NCBI GenBank assembly: GCA_036005185.1
Contig: DASYQS010000031.1
Location: 1 to 64,000, forward strand
Direction of reading: 5' to 3'
Length of the DNA stretch: 64,000 bases
From: VBAU01 sp036005185
GTDB taxonomy: Bacteria > Bacteroidota > Bacteroidia > Chitinophagales > Chitinophagaceae
The position numbers and the translations under genes were made by a program. Below the pieces are notes generated by a model. It did not search any database and was not told the DNA's origin. It saw nothing but the letters and a program-made list of their open reading frames with translations. Of the stretch, positions 17,310 to 24,781 are shown piece after piece. The number at the start of each line of letters is the position of its first letter. The stretch's first letter is position 1.

Positions 17310-17648
17310 ATGAAAGAGTTTGTATTATTGTTCAGACAACCCAATTATGATTACAGGAATACTGATCCTGAGAAAATGAAAGAGCTTGGCAAGAAATGGC
17401 AGAACTGGGTTAGCGGTATTGTATCGCAGAACAAGTTATCCAGCAATGGCATCCGCCTTTCGTTGGAAGGAAAAGTGCTTAAACCAGGAGGTGTTATCAC
17501 CGATGGACCTTTCGTTGAGATCAAAGAAAAACTAGGCAGCTTTATTGTTATAAAAGCTGAATCAATGGAGGAAGCAACAACCTTGGCACATGGCTGTCCG
17601 GCTATTGATGAAGGCGGCAGTGTTGAAATAAGACCTGTTTTTTCATAA
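17310..17648 (+). CDS. YCII/DGPF-domain protein, ECF42 partner
   Basis: 112 residues with the DGPF signature (ITDGPFVE, Asp65-Phe68) inside a dimeric alpha/beta-barrel fold; it ends EIRPVF as usual. Proteins of this type are encoded next to ECF42 sigma factors in many phyla and form part of their regulon, though their reaction is not settled. The sigma gene starts 58 bases downstream. A hairpin precedes it (17275-17292). It is distinct from the YciI-like protein at 6521, which lacks DGPF. Confidence 0.88.
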   Translation: MKEFVLLFRQPNYDYRNTDPEKMKELGKKWQNWVSGIVSQNKLSSNGIRLSLEGKVLKPGGVITDGPFVEIKEKLGSFIVIKAESMEEATTLAHGCPAIDEGGSVEIRPVFS

Positions 17649-17706
17649 ACATTTGAACTACTGAAGCCCTGCACATCTATAGTGCAGGCTTCAGAATTCA
17701 TGGGAA

Positions 17707-18942
17707 ATGAAAGAGGAAGCACAGCTAATACCAAATTTGTTCCGGAAAGAATTTTCTAAAATGGTTGCTGTTATTAGCAAGCTTTTTGGATTGCAACATA
17801 TTGAATTAGCCGAGGATATTGTGAGCGAAACATTTTTGGCGGCTACAGAAACATGGAGAATTAAAGGCACTCCGCAAAACCCAACTGCATGGCTTTACAC
17901 TGTAGCCAAACAAAAAACCTTGCAACATTTTAGGAGAAGCAAAATCTTCGACAAAAAAATAATTCCTGAATTATCTGCACTACAGGAGAAAGATCATGAA
18001 ATGCCTGAATTAAATTTTTCACATCAAAATATTAGGGATAGTCAACTGCAAATGATGTTTGCCATCTGCGATCCTGCCATTGCGAGCGAAGCCCAAATAG
18101 GTTTGGCATTGCGTATCCTTTGCGGTTTTGGCATTGATGAAATTGCTGAAGCATTTTTATCGAATAAGGAAACTATCAACAAAAGATTATTCAGGGCCAA
18201 AGAAAAATTACGAAGCGAAAAAGTAAAAATGGAACTGCCTTCGAAAAATGAAATCGCTAACCGGCTTAATAATGTGTTGCATATTATTTATTTGCTTTTT
18301 AATGAAGGTTATTATTCCAAAACCCAAAATCAAATTTTGCAAAAAGATCTGTGCATAGAAGCGATGCGTTTAGCTCTGATGCTCACAGAATACGAAAGAA
18401 CTAACTTGCCAAAAACAAATGCGTTGATGGCGCTCATGTGTTTTCATGCGTCCAGGTTTAGCGCCAGGCAAACCAGCGAAGACTTCTTTGTTTTATACGA
18501 ACAACAAAACGAAGAATTATGGGACAAAGCATTGATTAATCAGGGCATACATTTCTTATCTCTTTCTGCACAAGGAAATGAGGTAACTTCTTATCATTTG
18601 GAGGCAAGGATTGCTTACTGGCATTGCATAAAAGAAGATACCAAAGAAAAGTGGGAGGAAATCCTACATCATTATAATTTATTATTGCAAATAAACTATT
18701 CTCCGAGCGTGGCACTAAACCGGGCTTACGCTTTATACAAGGCAAAAGGAAAAAAGGCGGCATTAACAGAGGCGGAGAAATTGCACTTGACAGGTAATCA
18801 CTTTTATTATACGCTGCTTGGAGAGCTTTATACAGACATCGACAATCAAAAAGCAAAAGAAAATTTCCAAACAGCATTCAGTTTAGCCAAAACGCAAACC
18901 GAGAAACAACTCATTCAAAGAAAAATTTACGAGCTGAATTAA
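17707..18942 (+). CDS. ECF42-type RNA polymerase sigma factor with C-terminal TPR extension
   Basis: 411 residues: sigma region 2 at the start (DIVSETFLAATETW, residues 37-50, and TAWLYTVAKQKTLQHFRR), region 4 at about 100-175 (LCGFGIDEIAEAFLSNKETINKRLFRAKEKLR), then the DUF6596 extension and TPR-like helices (ALNRAYALYKAKG, HFYYTLLGELY). This length and order mark ECF42, which has no separate anti-sigma factor; the extension is thought to control activity. It sits with the DGPF and AhpD-like genes, the expected context. Its own promoter is not clear, and the 58-base spacer suggests one transcript with the DGPF gene. Confidence 0.88.
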   Translation: MKEEAQLIPNLFRKEFSKMVAVISKLFGLQHIELAEDIVSETFLAATETWRIKGTPQNPTAWLYTVAKQKTLQHFRRSKIFDKKIIPELSALQEKDHEMPELNFSHQNIRDSQLQMMFAICDPAIASEAQIGLALRILCGFGIDEIAEAFLSNKETINKRLFRAKEKLRSEKVKMELPSKNEIANRLNNVLHIIYLLFNEGYYSKTQNQILQKDLCIEAMRLALMLTEYERTNLPKTNALMALMCFHASRFSARQTSEDFFVLYEQQNEELWDKALINQGIHFLSLSAQGNEVTSYHLEARIAYWHCIKEDTKEKWEEILHHYNLLLQINYSPSVALNRAYALYKAKGKKAALTEAEKLHLTGNHFYYTLLGELYTDIDNQKAKENFQTAFSLAKTQTEKQLIQRKIYELN

Positions 18943-18980
18943 AATATTTTTACTGTTATGCTCATGCTTAAAATTCATTT

Positions 18981-19370
18981 TCAGAAATAAGGTTTTATAT
19001 CAATTAAAGGAGTGCCATCAATTACTTCTAAATTTGAAATTCTCATCTTGCTGTTATCAAGTATCTCTAAAATTTCGACCACATGAATTCCGATTGGGTT
19101 TGGCCTGTCGGGTGATCTTGTTGCAAAAACACCTGTAGCAGTTGCTTTCGGGTTATTCCTTGGCTTAGTGGTTAACGTATTTCTATTTGCCTCATGCAAC
19201 CAGGTAAATAAAAGGACTCTATCACCAGCATTTAATCCCAACATTGCCGGCTGATATTTTTTATTTATGCGCACTAAGACTTGCGGAGCGCCTTCATTTT
19301 CTTGCAGCGGGCAATCTTCTATTCTTTTTAATGGCGATTGAATTTTACCAATGAATTCTATAGCTTTCAT
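18981..19370 (-). CDS. trmO: TrmO/TsaA-like tRNA methyltransferase
   Basis: 129 residues, a small beta-barrel SAM enzyme. The defining motif GVFATRSPDRPNPIG spans residues 80-94, with VLLFTWLHE before it (53-60). TrmO N6-methylates t6A at position 37 in tRNA that reads ACY codons. E. coli TrmO is about 235 residues with a C-terminal domain; this is the short archaeal-like form with the catalytic barrel only, so the target might differ. It points towards the sigma-factor gene with 38 bases between the stops. Confidence 0.85.
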   Translation of the reverse strand: MKAIEFIGKIQSPLKRIEDCPLQENEGAPQVLVRINKKYQPAMLGLNAGDRVLLFTWLHEANRNTLTTKPRNNPKATATGVFATRSPDRPNPIGIHVVEILEILDNSKMRISNLEVIDGTPLIDIKPYF

Positions 19371-19573
19371 TTTTTTTGTTTGAATGACTCGTTTTAATAA
19401 TGATTTAAGTTGAACAAATTGGACAATTATTCAAAATATTTTAAGCTATTTGGATTTGCCGAAAAAATCTTCGGAAATATGGGAATAGAGTTCGAAAATT
19501 TATCCAGAATTTGATTGAAGGATGATTGTACATATATTTATAAACAGCATCCACGCTTTAAACGAAATTTCCA

Positions 19574-20152
19574 ATGATCAACGAAGTTAAAATTTTGAAA
19601 ACCGAAATCCTTTCGGACAATTGGTATGTCTTGAAAAAGATCAGTTATGAGTATTTGAAAAAAAATGGCACAAAGCAGGTTCAAACCAGAGAAGCTTACG
19701 ACAGAGGAAATGGCGCCACCATTTTACTTTATAACAAACAACAGAGAACTGTAATCCTTACCAAGCAATTTCGCCTGCCAACTTTTATTAACGGCAACAC
19801 TTCCGGAATGCTTATAGAAGCTTGTGCAGGCTTGCTGGATAAAGATAATGCTGAAGATTGCATCAAACGGGAAACAGAGGAGGAAACGGGCTATAAGATA
19901 TCCAAGGTGCATAAAATATTTGAAGCTTATATGTCACCTGGCTCGGTAACAGAAATCTTGCATTTTTTCATTGCGGAATACTCCTCATCTATGAAAGTTA
20001 ATAGTGGTGGAGGCAATGAGCACGAAGAGGAAAATATTGAAGTTTTAGAAATCACCATTGACGACGCCATGCGCATGATTGACAACGGTGATATTAGAGA
20101 TGCGAAAACAATTATGTTACTTCAATACATGAAACTTCATAATCTCATGTAA
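19574..20152 (+). CDS. nudK: NudK-like NUDIX hydrolase (GDP-mannose type)
   Basis: 192 residues. The NUDIX box has REXXEEXG at residues 99-106 (RETEEETG), preceded by ACAGLLD; the early N-terminal part (KILKTEILSDNWYVLKK) and GNGATILLYN are typical of NudK, which splits GDP-mannose and related sugar nucleotides. Downstream residues MSPGSVTEILHFFIAEY and HEEENIEVLEI also fit. There is no signal peptide. The next gene begins 21 bases after its stop and may be cotranscribed, but is functionally unrelated as far as can be seen. Confidence 0.87.
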   Translation: MINEVKILKTEILSDNWYVLKKISYEYLKKNGTKQVQTREAYDRGNGATILLYNKQQRTVILTKQFRLPTFINGNTSGMLIEACAGLLDKDNAEDCIKRETEEETGYKISKVHKIFEAYMSPGSVTEILHFFIAEYSSSMKVNSGGGNEHEEENIEVLEITIDDAMRMIDNGDIRDAKTIMLLQYMKLHNLM

Positions 20153-20172
20153 CAAAAAAACCTCAACAAAAA

Positions 20173-20841
20173 ATGCAACGAATAATCATGGTAGCTTTTA
20201 TTTTTCTCTCTACTTGTAACAGCAAGCAAGCAAATCAACAAGACTCAACCGATAATTCGAAAAAAAACGCACAAGACATTTCTACTGACACTTCTGCCAA
20301 ACCTAAAAACATTTGGGTTGACCGTTTGAACAATAAGAAATATCCTTTGCCTGACTCAATTAATAATAAACCCATTTCATTTTACCTCGATAATCCAAAG
20401 ATTGCAGCAATTGCAAAATCATTTTATAAGGGACAATTTCGGCCAACGGACAACGACTCAACCACAGAACTTCTTTCATATGTAACAACTGATGATAATA
20501 CAATCAGACTTTTTTACCGTTGGTGTCTAGACTTTACCATTACCATTAGTGATGGAGCTTTAGCAGAGTATCCAGGCGGCCCTGCGTTGAAATATGCGAC
20601 AAAATTCCCTAAAGAATTCTTTGACTATATGGATAAGGACACATCTGGTCAACGTTATAGGCAATGGGCCGAGATTATTGCATATAGCGGATTAAGTGAC
20701 TATAATAAGAAAGACCCTGAAATTGAAGAGGAAATAATAAGCAATATGTTCAGCAACTGTTATTCCTGTAATGACAAAATGAAAAGCCGCATCGTTACAC
20801 TCGCAAAAGACATTACAAAGGCGGTTAAACTGCAAGATTAA
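20173..20841 (+). CDS. Putative lipoprotein of unknown function, 222 aa
   Basis: Begins MQRIIMVAFIFLSTC, a short lipoprotein leader with a lipobox-like cysteine at 15, then a charged linker rich in Asp, Ser and Lys (to about residue 50). The mature part is soluble, about 170 residues, with an SCYSC-type ending (NCYSCND) that could bind metal or form a disulphide. No family is recognised. It follows nudK by 21 bases. After its stop comes GCTAACAAC, reminiscent of the core sites in the 7.4-9.3 kb block, with a short CAAC/GTTG hairpin. Confidence 0.55.
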   Translation: MQRIIMVAFIFLSTCNSKQANQQDSTDNSKKNAQDISTDTSAKPKNIWVDRLNNKKYPLPDSINNKPISFYLDNPKIAAIAKSFYKGQFRPTDNDSTTELLSYVTTDDNTIRLFYRWCLDFTITISDGALAEYPGGPALKYATKFPKEFFDYMDKDTSGQRYRQWAEIIAYSGLSDYNKKDPEIEEEIISNMFSNCYSCNDKMKSRIVTLAKDITKAVKLQD

Positions 20842-20897
20842 TTTTATAGCTGCTAACAACGAATGTTGATAAATAACAGCTATACATACCAAACTGC

Positions 20898-20905
20898 TAT
20901 TTTTG
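20898..20905 (+). promoter_or_regulatory. -7 element for the Crp/Fnr regulator gene
   Basis: TATTTTTG, a full match to TAnnTTTG, 15 bases before the ATG at 20921. It also contains the alternative in-frame TTG at 20903, making that codon an unlikely start. No clear -33 TTG at the usual distance. Confidence 0.5.
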
Positions 20906-20920
20906 CTATTAAATCAGCCC

Positions 20921-21544
20921 ATGTTTGAGTTATTATTTGAAAAGTTTGACGAAAAAATAAATCTAACTGAAGAAGAAAAACAGTTAAGCCGTTCTTTTTT
21001 TATTCCTAAAAAGTTGCGTAAAAAACAATGGCTGTTACAAGAAGGGGATGTATGCAAGTATGTAGCTTTTGTGGAGAAGGGTTTATTGCGTTTATACACG
21101 GTGACTGATAAAGGAACAGAACACATTACACAATTTGCATTTGAAGGATGGTGGATTGCTGATCAATTGAGCTTTCTTACGGGTGAGCCATCTGCATATA
21201 ATATTGATGCCATGGAAGATTGTGAATTGCTGCTGCTTACTAAACAAGCCGAAGAACAGATGTTGGAAAAAATACCAAAGCTGGAACGTTATTTTCGCAT
21301 TCTTTTACAAAATAGCTTAATAGTCACGCAAAAAAGGTTAGTTGGTTCTTTAAGCCAAACTGCTGAAGAAAGATACAACGACCTGATCAAAGCCTGTCCA
21401 GCTACGTTGCCTCATCGTATTCCCCAGCACATGCTGGCTTCATATCTTGGCATTACTCCTGAAACACTAAGCCGCATTCGCAGGCAAATTGCAACAAAAG
21501 AAAAGGTACAAGATGCAAGACACAAGAAACAAGATGTAAAGTAG
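20921..21544 (+). CDS. Crp/Fnr-family transcription regulator
   Basis: 207 residues. The first 130 form the cyclic-nucleotide-binding-type beta-roll (FVEKGLLRLYTVTDKGTEHITQFAFEGWW), and the HTH lies near residues 165-190 (PQHMLASYLGITPETLSRIRRQI). No Fe-S cysteine cluster is seen, so it is not a true oxygen-sensing Fnr; such Bacteroidota members respond to unknown signals. The last dozen residues (VQDARHKKQDVK) come from a repeat element shared with the intergenic DNA. Two FNR-like boxes lie directly downstream, before the next gene, and are the obvious targets. Confidence 0.88.
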   Translation: MFELLFEKFDEKINLTEEEKQLSRSFFIPKKLRKKQWLLQEGDVCKYVAFVEKGLLRLYTVTDKGTEHITQFAFEGWWIADQLSFLTGEPSAYNIDAMEDCELLLLTKQAEEQMLEKIPKLERYFRILLQNSLIVTQKRLVGSLSQTAEERYNDLIKACPATLPHRIPQHMLASYLGITPETLSRIRRQIATKEKVQDARHKKQDVK

Positions 21545-21572
21545 CCACCTTATACCTTGACTCTTGTACCTT
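21503..21572. repeat. CAAG/CTTG-word inverted repeat overlapping the Crp/Fnr 3' end
   Basis: AAGGTACAAG (21503-21512) pairs perfectly with CTTGTACCTT (21563-21572), and many CAAG words on the left mirror CTTG words on the right. The left arm is translated as the C-terminal tail of the regulator. It may act as a terminator-like hairpin or be a small mobile repeat. Confidence 0.6.
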
Positions 21573-21584
21573 GATCCTTGCTTC

Positions 21585-21598
21585 TTGATATACATCAA
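21585..21598. promoter_or_regulatory. FNR-like box 1
   Basis: TTGATATACATCAA is a perfect match to the Crp/Fnr site TTGAT-N4-ATCAA. It lies 41 bases after the stop of a Crp/Fnr-type gene and 95 before the fusion gene. Confidence 0.6.
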
Positions 21599-21630
21599 CC
21601 AATTTTCTTATCATTCATCAACGCCATTTT

Positions 21631-21675
21631 TTGATGTACCTCAATGGAGATAGCCCTGTTGCTAAAGTAGCTTTG
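21631..21675 (+). promoter_or_regulatory. FNR-like box 2 and -7 element
   Basis: TTGATGTACCTCAA (21631-21644) matches the box with one change. TAGCTTTG (21668-21675), a full TAnnTTTG, follows. With a start of transcription near 21681 the box centre is about 43 bases upstream, close to the class II activation position, and no TTG -33 element is present, as expected for an activator-dependent promoter. Confidence 0.55.
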
Positions 21676-21692
21676 TGAATTAAAATAAGGCG

Positions 21693-22829
21693 ATGGCAAA
21701 GAAAACAATAGCAATAATTGGGGCCACGGAAAACTTGGGGGCAACTGTCTCAAAAAGCTTGGCGAATGGCAACTACAGATTATTACTTTTTTCTCATGAT
21801 AAAAAGAAATTAAAATCTCTTGCAAAGGAAATAAAGGAACAAGCTCCATTTGCAGATATTGATTACATGGAATGTGCTGCAGAGGCGAGTTGGGAAGCTG
21901 ATATTATCATTCCTATTGTTTCGTTGACTGAGGAAAAAGAAATGGCAAAAAAAATAGATCGCTTTACAAACAGAAAGATTGTCATCAGTTTTTCCATTCG
22001 GGAAGACGAAACATTCAACACCTTGCCTTCAGAGCATATTTTAAACACTGCAGAACAATTAGAGTATCTATTACCGGGAGCAAAAGTTGTAAAAGCATTT
22101 AGCGTGCTTGCAACTGATTTTTCTCAGCCTTCAAGTGCCGCCAGTCAAAAGCAAATACTTCTAGTTAGCAGGGATGAGAAAGCTCTTGAAACAGCATCGG
22201 AAATTATACGAACGGCAGGCTTCAATCCAATTGTATCAAACAGACTTAATATTTATAAATCAAAAATTAATAGAATGAAAACAACAAAATGGATCATAGA
22301 TCCTACACACTCTGAAATTCAATTTAAAGTAAGGCACCTCATGGTATCATGGGTTACCGGAGGCTTTAAACAATTCAACGCTACTGTAGAAACAGAAGGC
22401 GATGACATCAATACAGCAAAAATTCATTTCACCGCAGATATCAATTCCATTTCAACCAATAACGATCAGCGCGATGTGCATTTACGAACAGGAGATTTTT
22501 TTGACGCAGAAAACCACCCGCAATTGACATTTGAAAGTGATAAGCTGGAAAAAATTGATGAAGAGAACTATAAATTATATGGCACCCTTACCATGCGTGG
22601 CAATAGCAAAAAAGTTGCATTAAACGTGGAATATGGCGGCATTACACAAGATCCCTGGGGCAATACCAGAACAGGTTTTTCCATAACGGGGAAAATTAAT
22701 CGTAAGGATTTTGGCGTAAGCTTCGGCATGGTTACAGAAACTGGTGGTGCTTTACTGGGTTATGATGTAACGATCAATGCGAATGTAGAGTTTGTAAAAC
22801 AAACAGTGGCAGAAATGCAAGCTGCGTAA
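21693..22829 (+). CDS. Fusion: NAD(P)-binding oxidoreductase domain plus YceI domain
   Basis: 378 residues in one frame. Residues 1-190 are a Rossmann domain of the F420/NADP-oxidoreductase type (TIAIIGATENLGATVSKSL, later LPGAKVVKAFSVLATDF). Residues 195-378 are a complete YceI domain, from MKTTKWIIDPTHSEIQFKV through GDFFDAENHP to TINANVEF; YceI proteins bind polyisoprenoid-type lipids in a lipocalin-like barrel. The ATG at 22275 is where a separate YceI gene would start, so this is two genes joined by loss of a stop, or the YceI part may also be translated alone. No signal peptide is present. Two FNR-like boxes upstream suggest control by the Crp/Fnr protein. Confidence 0.82.
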   Translation: MAKKTIAIIGATENLGATVSKSLANGNYRLLLFSHDKKKLKSLAKEIKEQAPFADIDYMECAAEASWEADIIIPIVSLTEEKEMAKKIDRFTNRKIVISFSIREDETFNTLPSEHILNTAEQLEYLLPGAKVVKAFSVLATDFSQPSSAASQKQILLVSRDEKALETASEIIRTAGFNPIVSNRLNIYKSKINRMKTTKWIIDPTHSEIQFKVRHLMVSWVTGGFKQFNATVETEGDDINTAKIHFTADINSISTNNDQRDVHLRTGDFFDAENHPQLTFESDKLEKIDEENYKLYGTLTMRGNSKKVALNVEYGGITQDPWGNTRTGFSITGKINRKDFGVSFGMVTETGGALLGYDVTINANVEFVKQTVAEMQAA

Positions 22830-22869
22830 ACAACCTTATAATTTGTTTGATTTGTGTTGGTTGAGGCAG

Positions 22870-22895
22870 GCCGCATCTTTCAGATGCGGCTTTTT
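22870..22895 (+). terminator. Rho-independent terminator after the YceI fusion
   Basis: Stem GCCGCATCT/AGATGCGGC (22870-22878 with 22882-22890) with loop TTC and five Ts after it. Confidence 0.9.
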
Positions 22896-22930
22896 GTTAA
22901 ATAAAAAAATGAATTTGATTACATTCGGGA

Positions 22931-23818
22931 ATGAAAAAGCTATTATTTATCATTTTCATTTTATACGCCTTGGATTCCGCAGCTCAAACGGGGTCAGAAA
23001 TTTTTCTATTTGACCTCAAGATCATAGACGGCAAGCCATTTCTTACGAATGGAATAAACATTACCAAACATAAAGGATATGACAACCAGCCTTTCTTTCA
23101 CCCTTCACAACCCATTATTTATTATTCATCCAATAACGATAGTAGCCGAACCGATATAAAATATTATAATTACGAAACAAAAGAAACAAAAATTTTCACG
23201 CTGACACATGAAAGAGAGTATTCTCCGACCGTAACTCCGGATGAGCAATTTATATCCTGTATCATACAAAGGGATAATGGAGCCCAAGACTTAGGCAAAT
23301 ACCCAATCAATGGTGGCAGGCCTGAGATATTGATCAATCATCTTAAAATAGGGTACCATGCTTGGGCTGGAGAAAATAAACTCTTATTGTTTGTATTGGA
23401 TGACAGCATTCACAATTCCCTTCATTATTATTACTTGGGCAAAAACGCCGATACCGTTATTGCTGAAAATATTGGCCGCAGCCTGCATAAAATACCTGGT
23501 CAAAATGCAATGAGTTTTGTTCAGAGAGCTTCAGAAAAAATATCCGTCATAAAAAAGTTTGATATGAGTAATAGCATTATAAGCACAGTTGTCGCTACGT
23601 TATCCGGACAAGATCATTTGACCTGGCTGCAAAGCGGTATGATCATTATGGGCGATGGCAATAAATTATATTATCATCAGGAAAGCGCTTTTGAGGAAAC
23701 TAAGGACAAAGGTTGGCAACCGATAATTATTAAAGGTGATAGTTCTATGTTGAAAGGAATTACAAGACTGGCCACCAATCTGGCAAATGATAAACTGGCT
23801 GTTGTGGTGGCTGAATAA
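22931..23818 (+). CDS. Exported beta-propeller-like (PD40/TolB-type) protein
   Basis: 295 residues with a signal peptide (LLFIIFILYALDSAAQ). The body has repeated four-stranded blades: QPFFHPSQPIIYYSSN, EYSPTVTPDEQFISCI and YHAWAGENKLLLFVL are PD40-type blades as in TolB-like propellers. It is probably a periplasmic or surface protein that binds partners; no enzyme motif is seen. It stands alone between two terminators. Similar proteins in the phylum are annotated only as WD40-like or TolB-like. Confidence 0.65.
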   Translation: MKKLLFIIFILYALDSAAQTGSEIFLFDLKIIDGKPFLTNGINITKHKGYDNQPFFHPSQPIIYYSSNNDSSRTDIKYYNYETKETKIFTLTHEREYSPTVTPDEQFISCIIQRDNGAQDLGKYPINGGRPEILINHLKIGYHAWAGENKLLLFVLDDSIHNSLHYYYLGKNADTVIAENIGRSLHKIPGQNAMSFVQRASEKISVIKKFDMSNSIISTVVATLSGQDHLTWLQSGMIIMGDGNKLYYHQESAFEETKDKGWQPIIIKGDSSMLKGITRLATNLANDKLAVVVAE

Positions 23819-23820
23819 TT

Positions 23821-23850
23821 AAGTCACCCAGATCTTTCACCGGGTGACTT
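23821..23850. terminator. Bidirectional hairpin between convergent genes
   Basis: AAGTCACCC (23821-23829) pairs with GGGTGACTT (23842-23850), loop of 12. The downstream T-run is weak in both directions. It lies between the stops at 23818 and 23864. Confidence 0.65.
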
Positions 23851-23863
23851 TCATTTCCATAAA

Positions 23864-24337
23864 TTATCTTGAAACAAGCGTTCTGAAGCGTTCAATATTT
23901 TGCATGCTCTCATATTTAATAGGAATATCTCTTGAAAAGCCTGCCTTTTTTAAAGTAGCTGTTCCTTCAATTCTTACAAGAGCTTCTTTCTTTTTATAAA
24001 GATCACGTTGATTTTTTACAGCACCGATCATATCTATTTTTACAAGAGCAGGTAAAATGAATTCAGATTTTTTCCTCACTTGCACTTTTTCACCCAGGTC
24101 AAAACGGCCAAAATAATTATTGTCAATATAAATATCACCACGGGCGGTTGATAACTGTACGCCAAAATCATTAGGATTGTAATAAACAAGATCAACTCCG
24201 GCTGTGGATTGCAATGGACCCAATTCAAGCAAGCGAACATTGCGAATATCACGATATTCAGGTTCCTCCACCTTATTCGTGCCGCAAGAAGAAAATATCA
24301 CAAGACCAAACACAAGTGTAGCTAATATAGTTTTCAT
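23864..24337 (-). CDS. LEA14-like (LEA type 2) lipoprotein
   Basis: 157 residues: lipoprotein leader LVFGLVIFSSC with lipobox Cys18, then the LEA type 2 beta-sandwich, with the usual VDLVYYNPNDFGVQL stretch and a GxYIDN-like turn. These small envelope proteins are of the water-stress/hypersensitive-response fold and have no known enzyme role. It is read from its own start after a 400-base spacer that holds the mini-ORF unit. Ends in a hairpin shared with the convergent propeller gene. Confidence 0.8.
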   Translation of the reverse strand: MKTILATLVFGLVIFSSCGTNKVEEPEYRDIRNVRLLELGPLQSTAGVDLVYYNPNDFGVQLSTARGDIYIDNNYFGRFDLGEKVQVRKKSEFILPALVKIDMIGAVKNQRDLYKKKEALVRIEGTATLKKAGFSRDIPIKYESMQNIERFRTLVSR

Positions 24338-24453
24338 ATTGTATAGTTTTTCTTAAGTTAATAGAAGTAGCCGATGAAAGATACAGGAATATCAGGCCAG
24401 TTTGCGTTAAAAAGTATTCAACAAAAAAGGTTTTAACAACTGTTTGAATAAAT

Positions 24454-24478
24454 AAAAAAGCCATCTGTCAAAGATGGC
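24454..24478 (-). terminator. Terminator of the mini-ORF unit
   Basis: On the minus strand, GCCATCT/AGATGGC (24460-24466 with 24472-24478) is followed by six Ts. A second stem, TCCGC/GCGGA (24481-24485 with 24491-24495), precedes it. Together they close the small transcript that contains the two mini-ORFs. Confidence 0.8.
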
Positions 24479-24523
24479 TCTCCGCCAAAAGCGGACAGAA
24501 TATTTAGCGGGGGGTCCGGCAAA

Positions 24524-24568
24524 CTAAAAAGTTACCGAAGGTGCCCATTTCATATCTGTAGATATCAT
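24524..24568 (-). CDS. Mini-ORF 2: MISTDMKWAPSVTF (14 aa)
   Basis: A 14-residue ORF with the full anti-Shine-Dalgarno complement AAGGAGGT at 24573-24580, five bases before its ATG. Bacteroidota ribosomes normally hide their anti-SD and most genes here lack such a sequence, so this match is unusual. The ATG overlaps the stop of mini-ORF 1 (ATGA). No similar peptide is recognised. A GC-rich stretch (GCCGGACCCCCCGC) follows, then two hairpins. It could be a real micro-peptide, a leader peptide or a decoy for free anti-SD. Confidence 0.4.
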   Translation of the reverse strand: MISTDMKWAPSVTF

Positions 24569-24633
24569 GAATACCTCCTTTTTTTTGGTGAAACATAAAA
24601 ATAAGGAATAGTTTCTTTGGAAAATTTTTTCAT
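24565..24633 (-). CDS. Mini-ORF 1, 22 aa
   Basis: An ORF of 22 codons, MKKFSKETIPYF followed by a basic tail with KKRR. AAAGGAG (24638-24644) lies four bases before the ATG at 24633. It overlaps mini-ORF 2 by four bases. Its codons AAA AAA AGG AGG also form the SD of mini-ORF 2, so part of the strong SD could be a coding by-product. A CACCT/AGGTG hairpin sits upstream at 24669-24680. Function is unknown. Confidence 0.4.
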   Translation of the reverse strand: MKKFSKETIPYFYVSPKKRRYS

Positions 24634-24730
24634 CCCTCTCCTTTAACTGTTTTTTTTGCAAATGCCTGCACCTTTAGGTGACAAAGATGGAGGGTTACTT
24701 ATTTATATTATAATAGGATATCCTGCTAAA

Positions 24731-24759
24731 AAGGAAACGCCCATGATGGGCGTTTCCTT
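24731..24759 (-). terminator. Terminator of the metalloprotease gene
   Basis: Stem AAGGAAACGCCC/GGGCGTTTCCTT (24731-24742 with 24748-24759), 12 bp perfect, with a T-run on the minus strand. It separates the protease gene from the mini-ORF unit. Confidence 0.88.
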
Positions 24760-24781
24760 AATATGTTCTTAAATAAATTTT

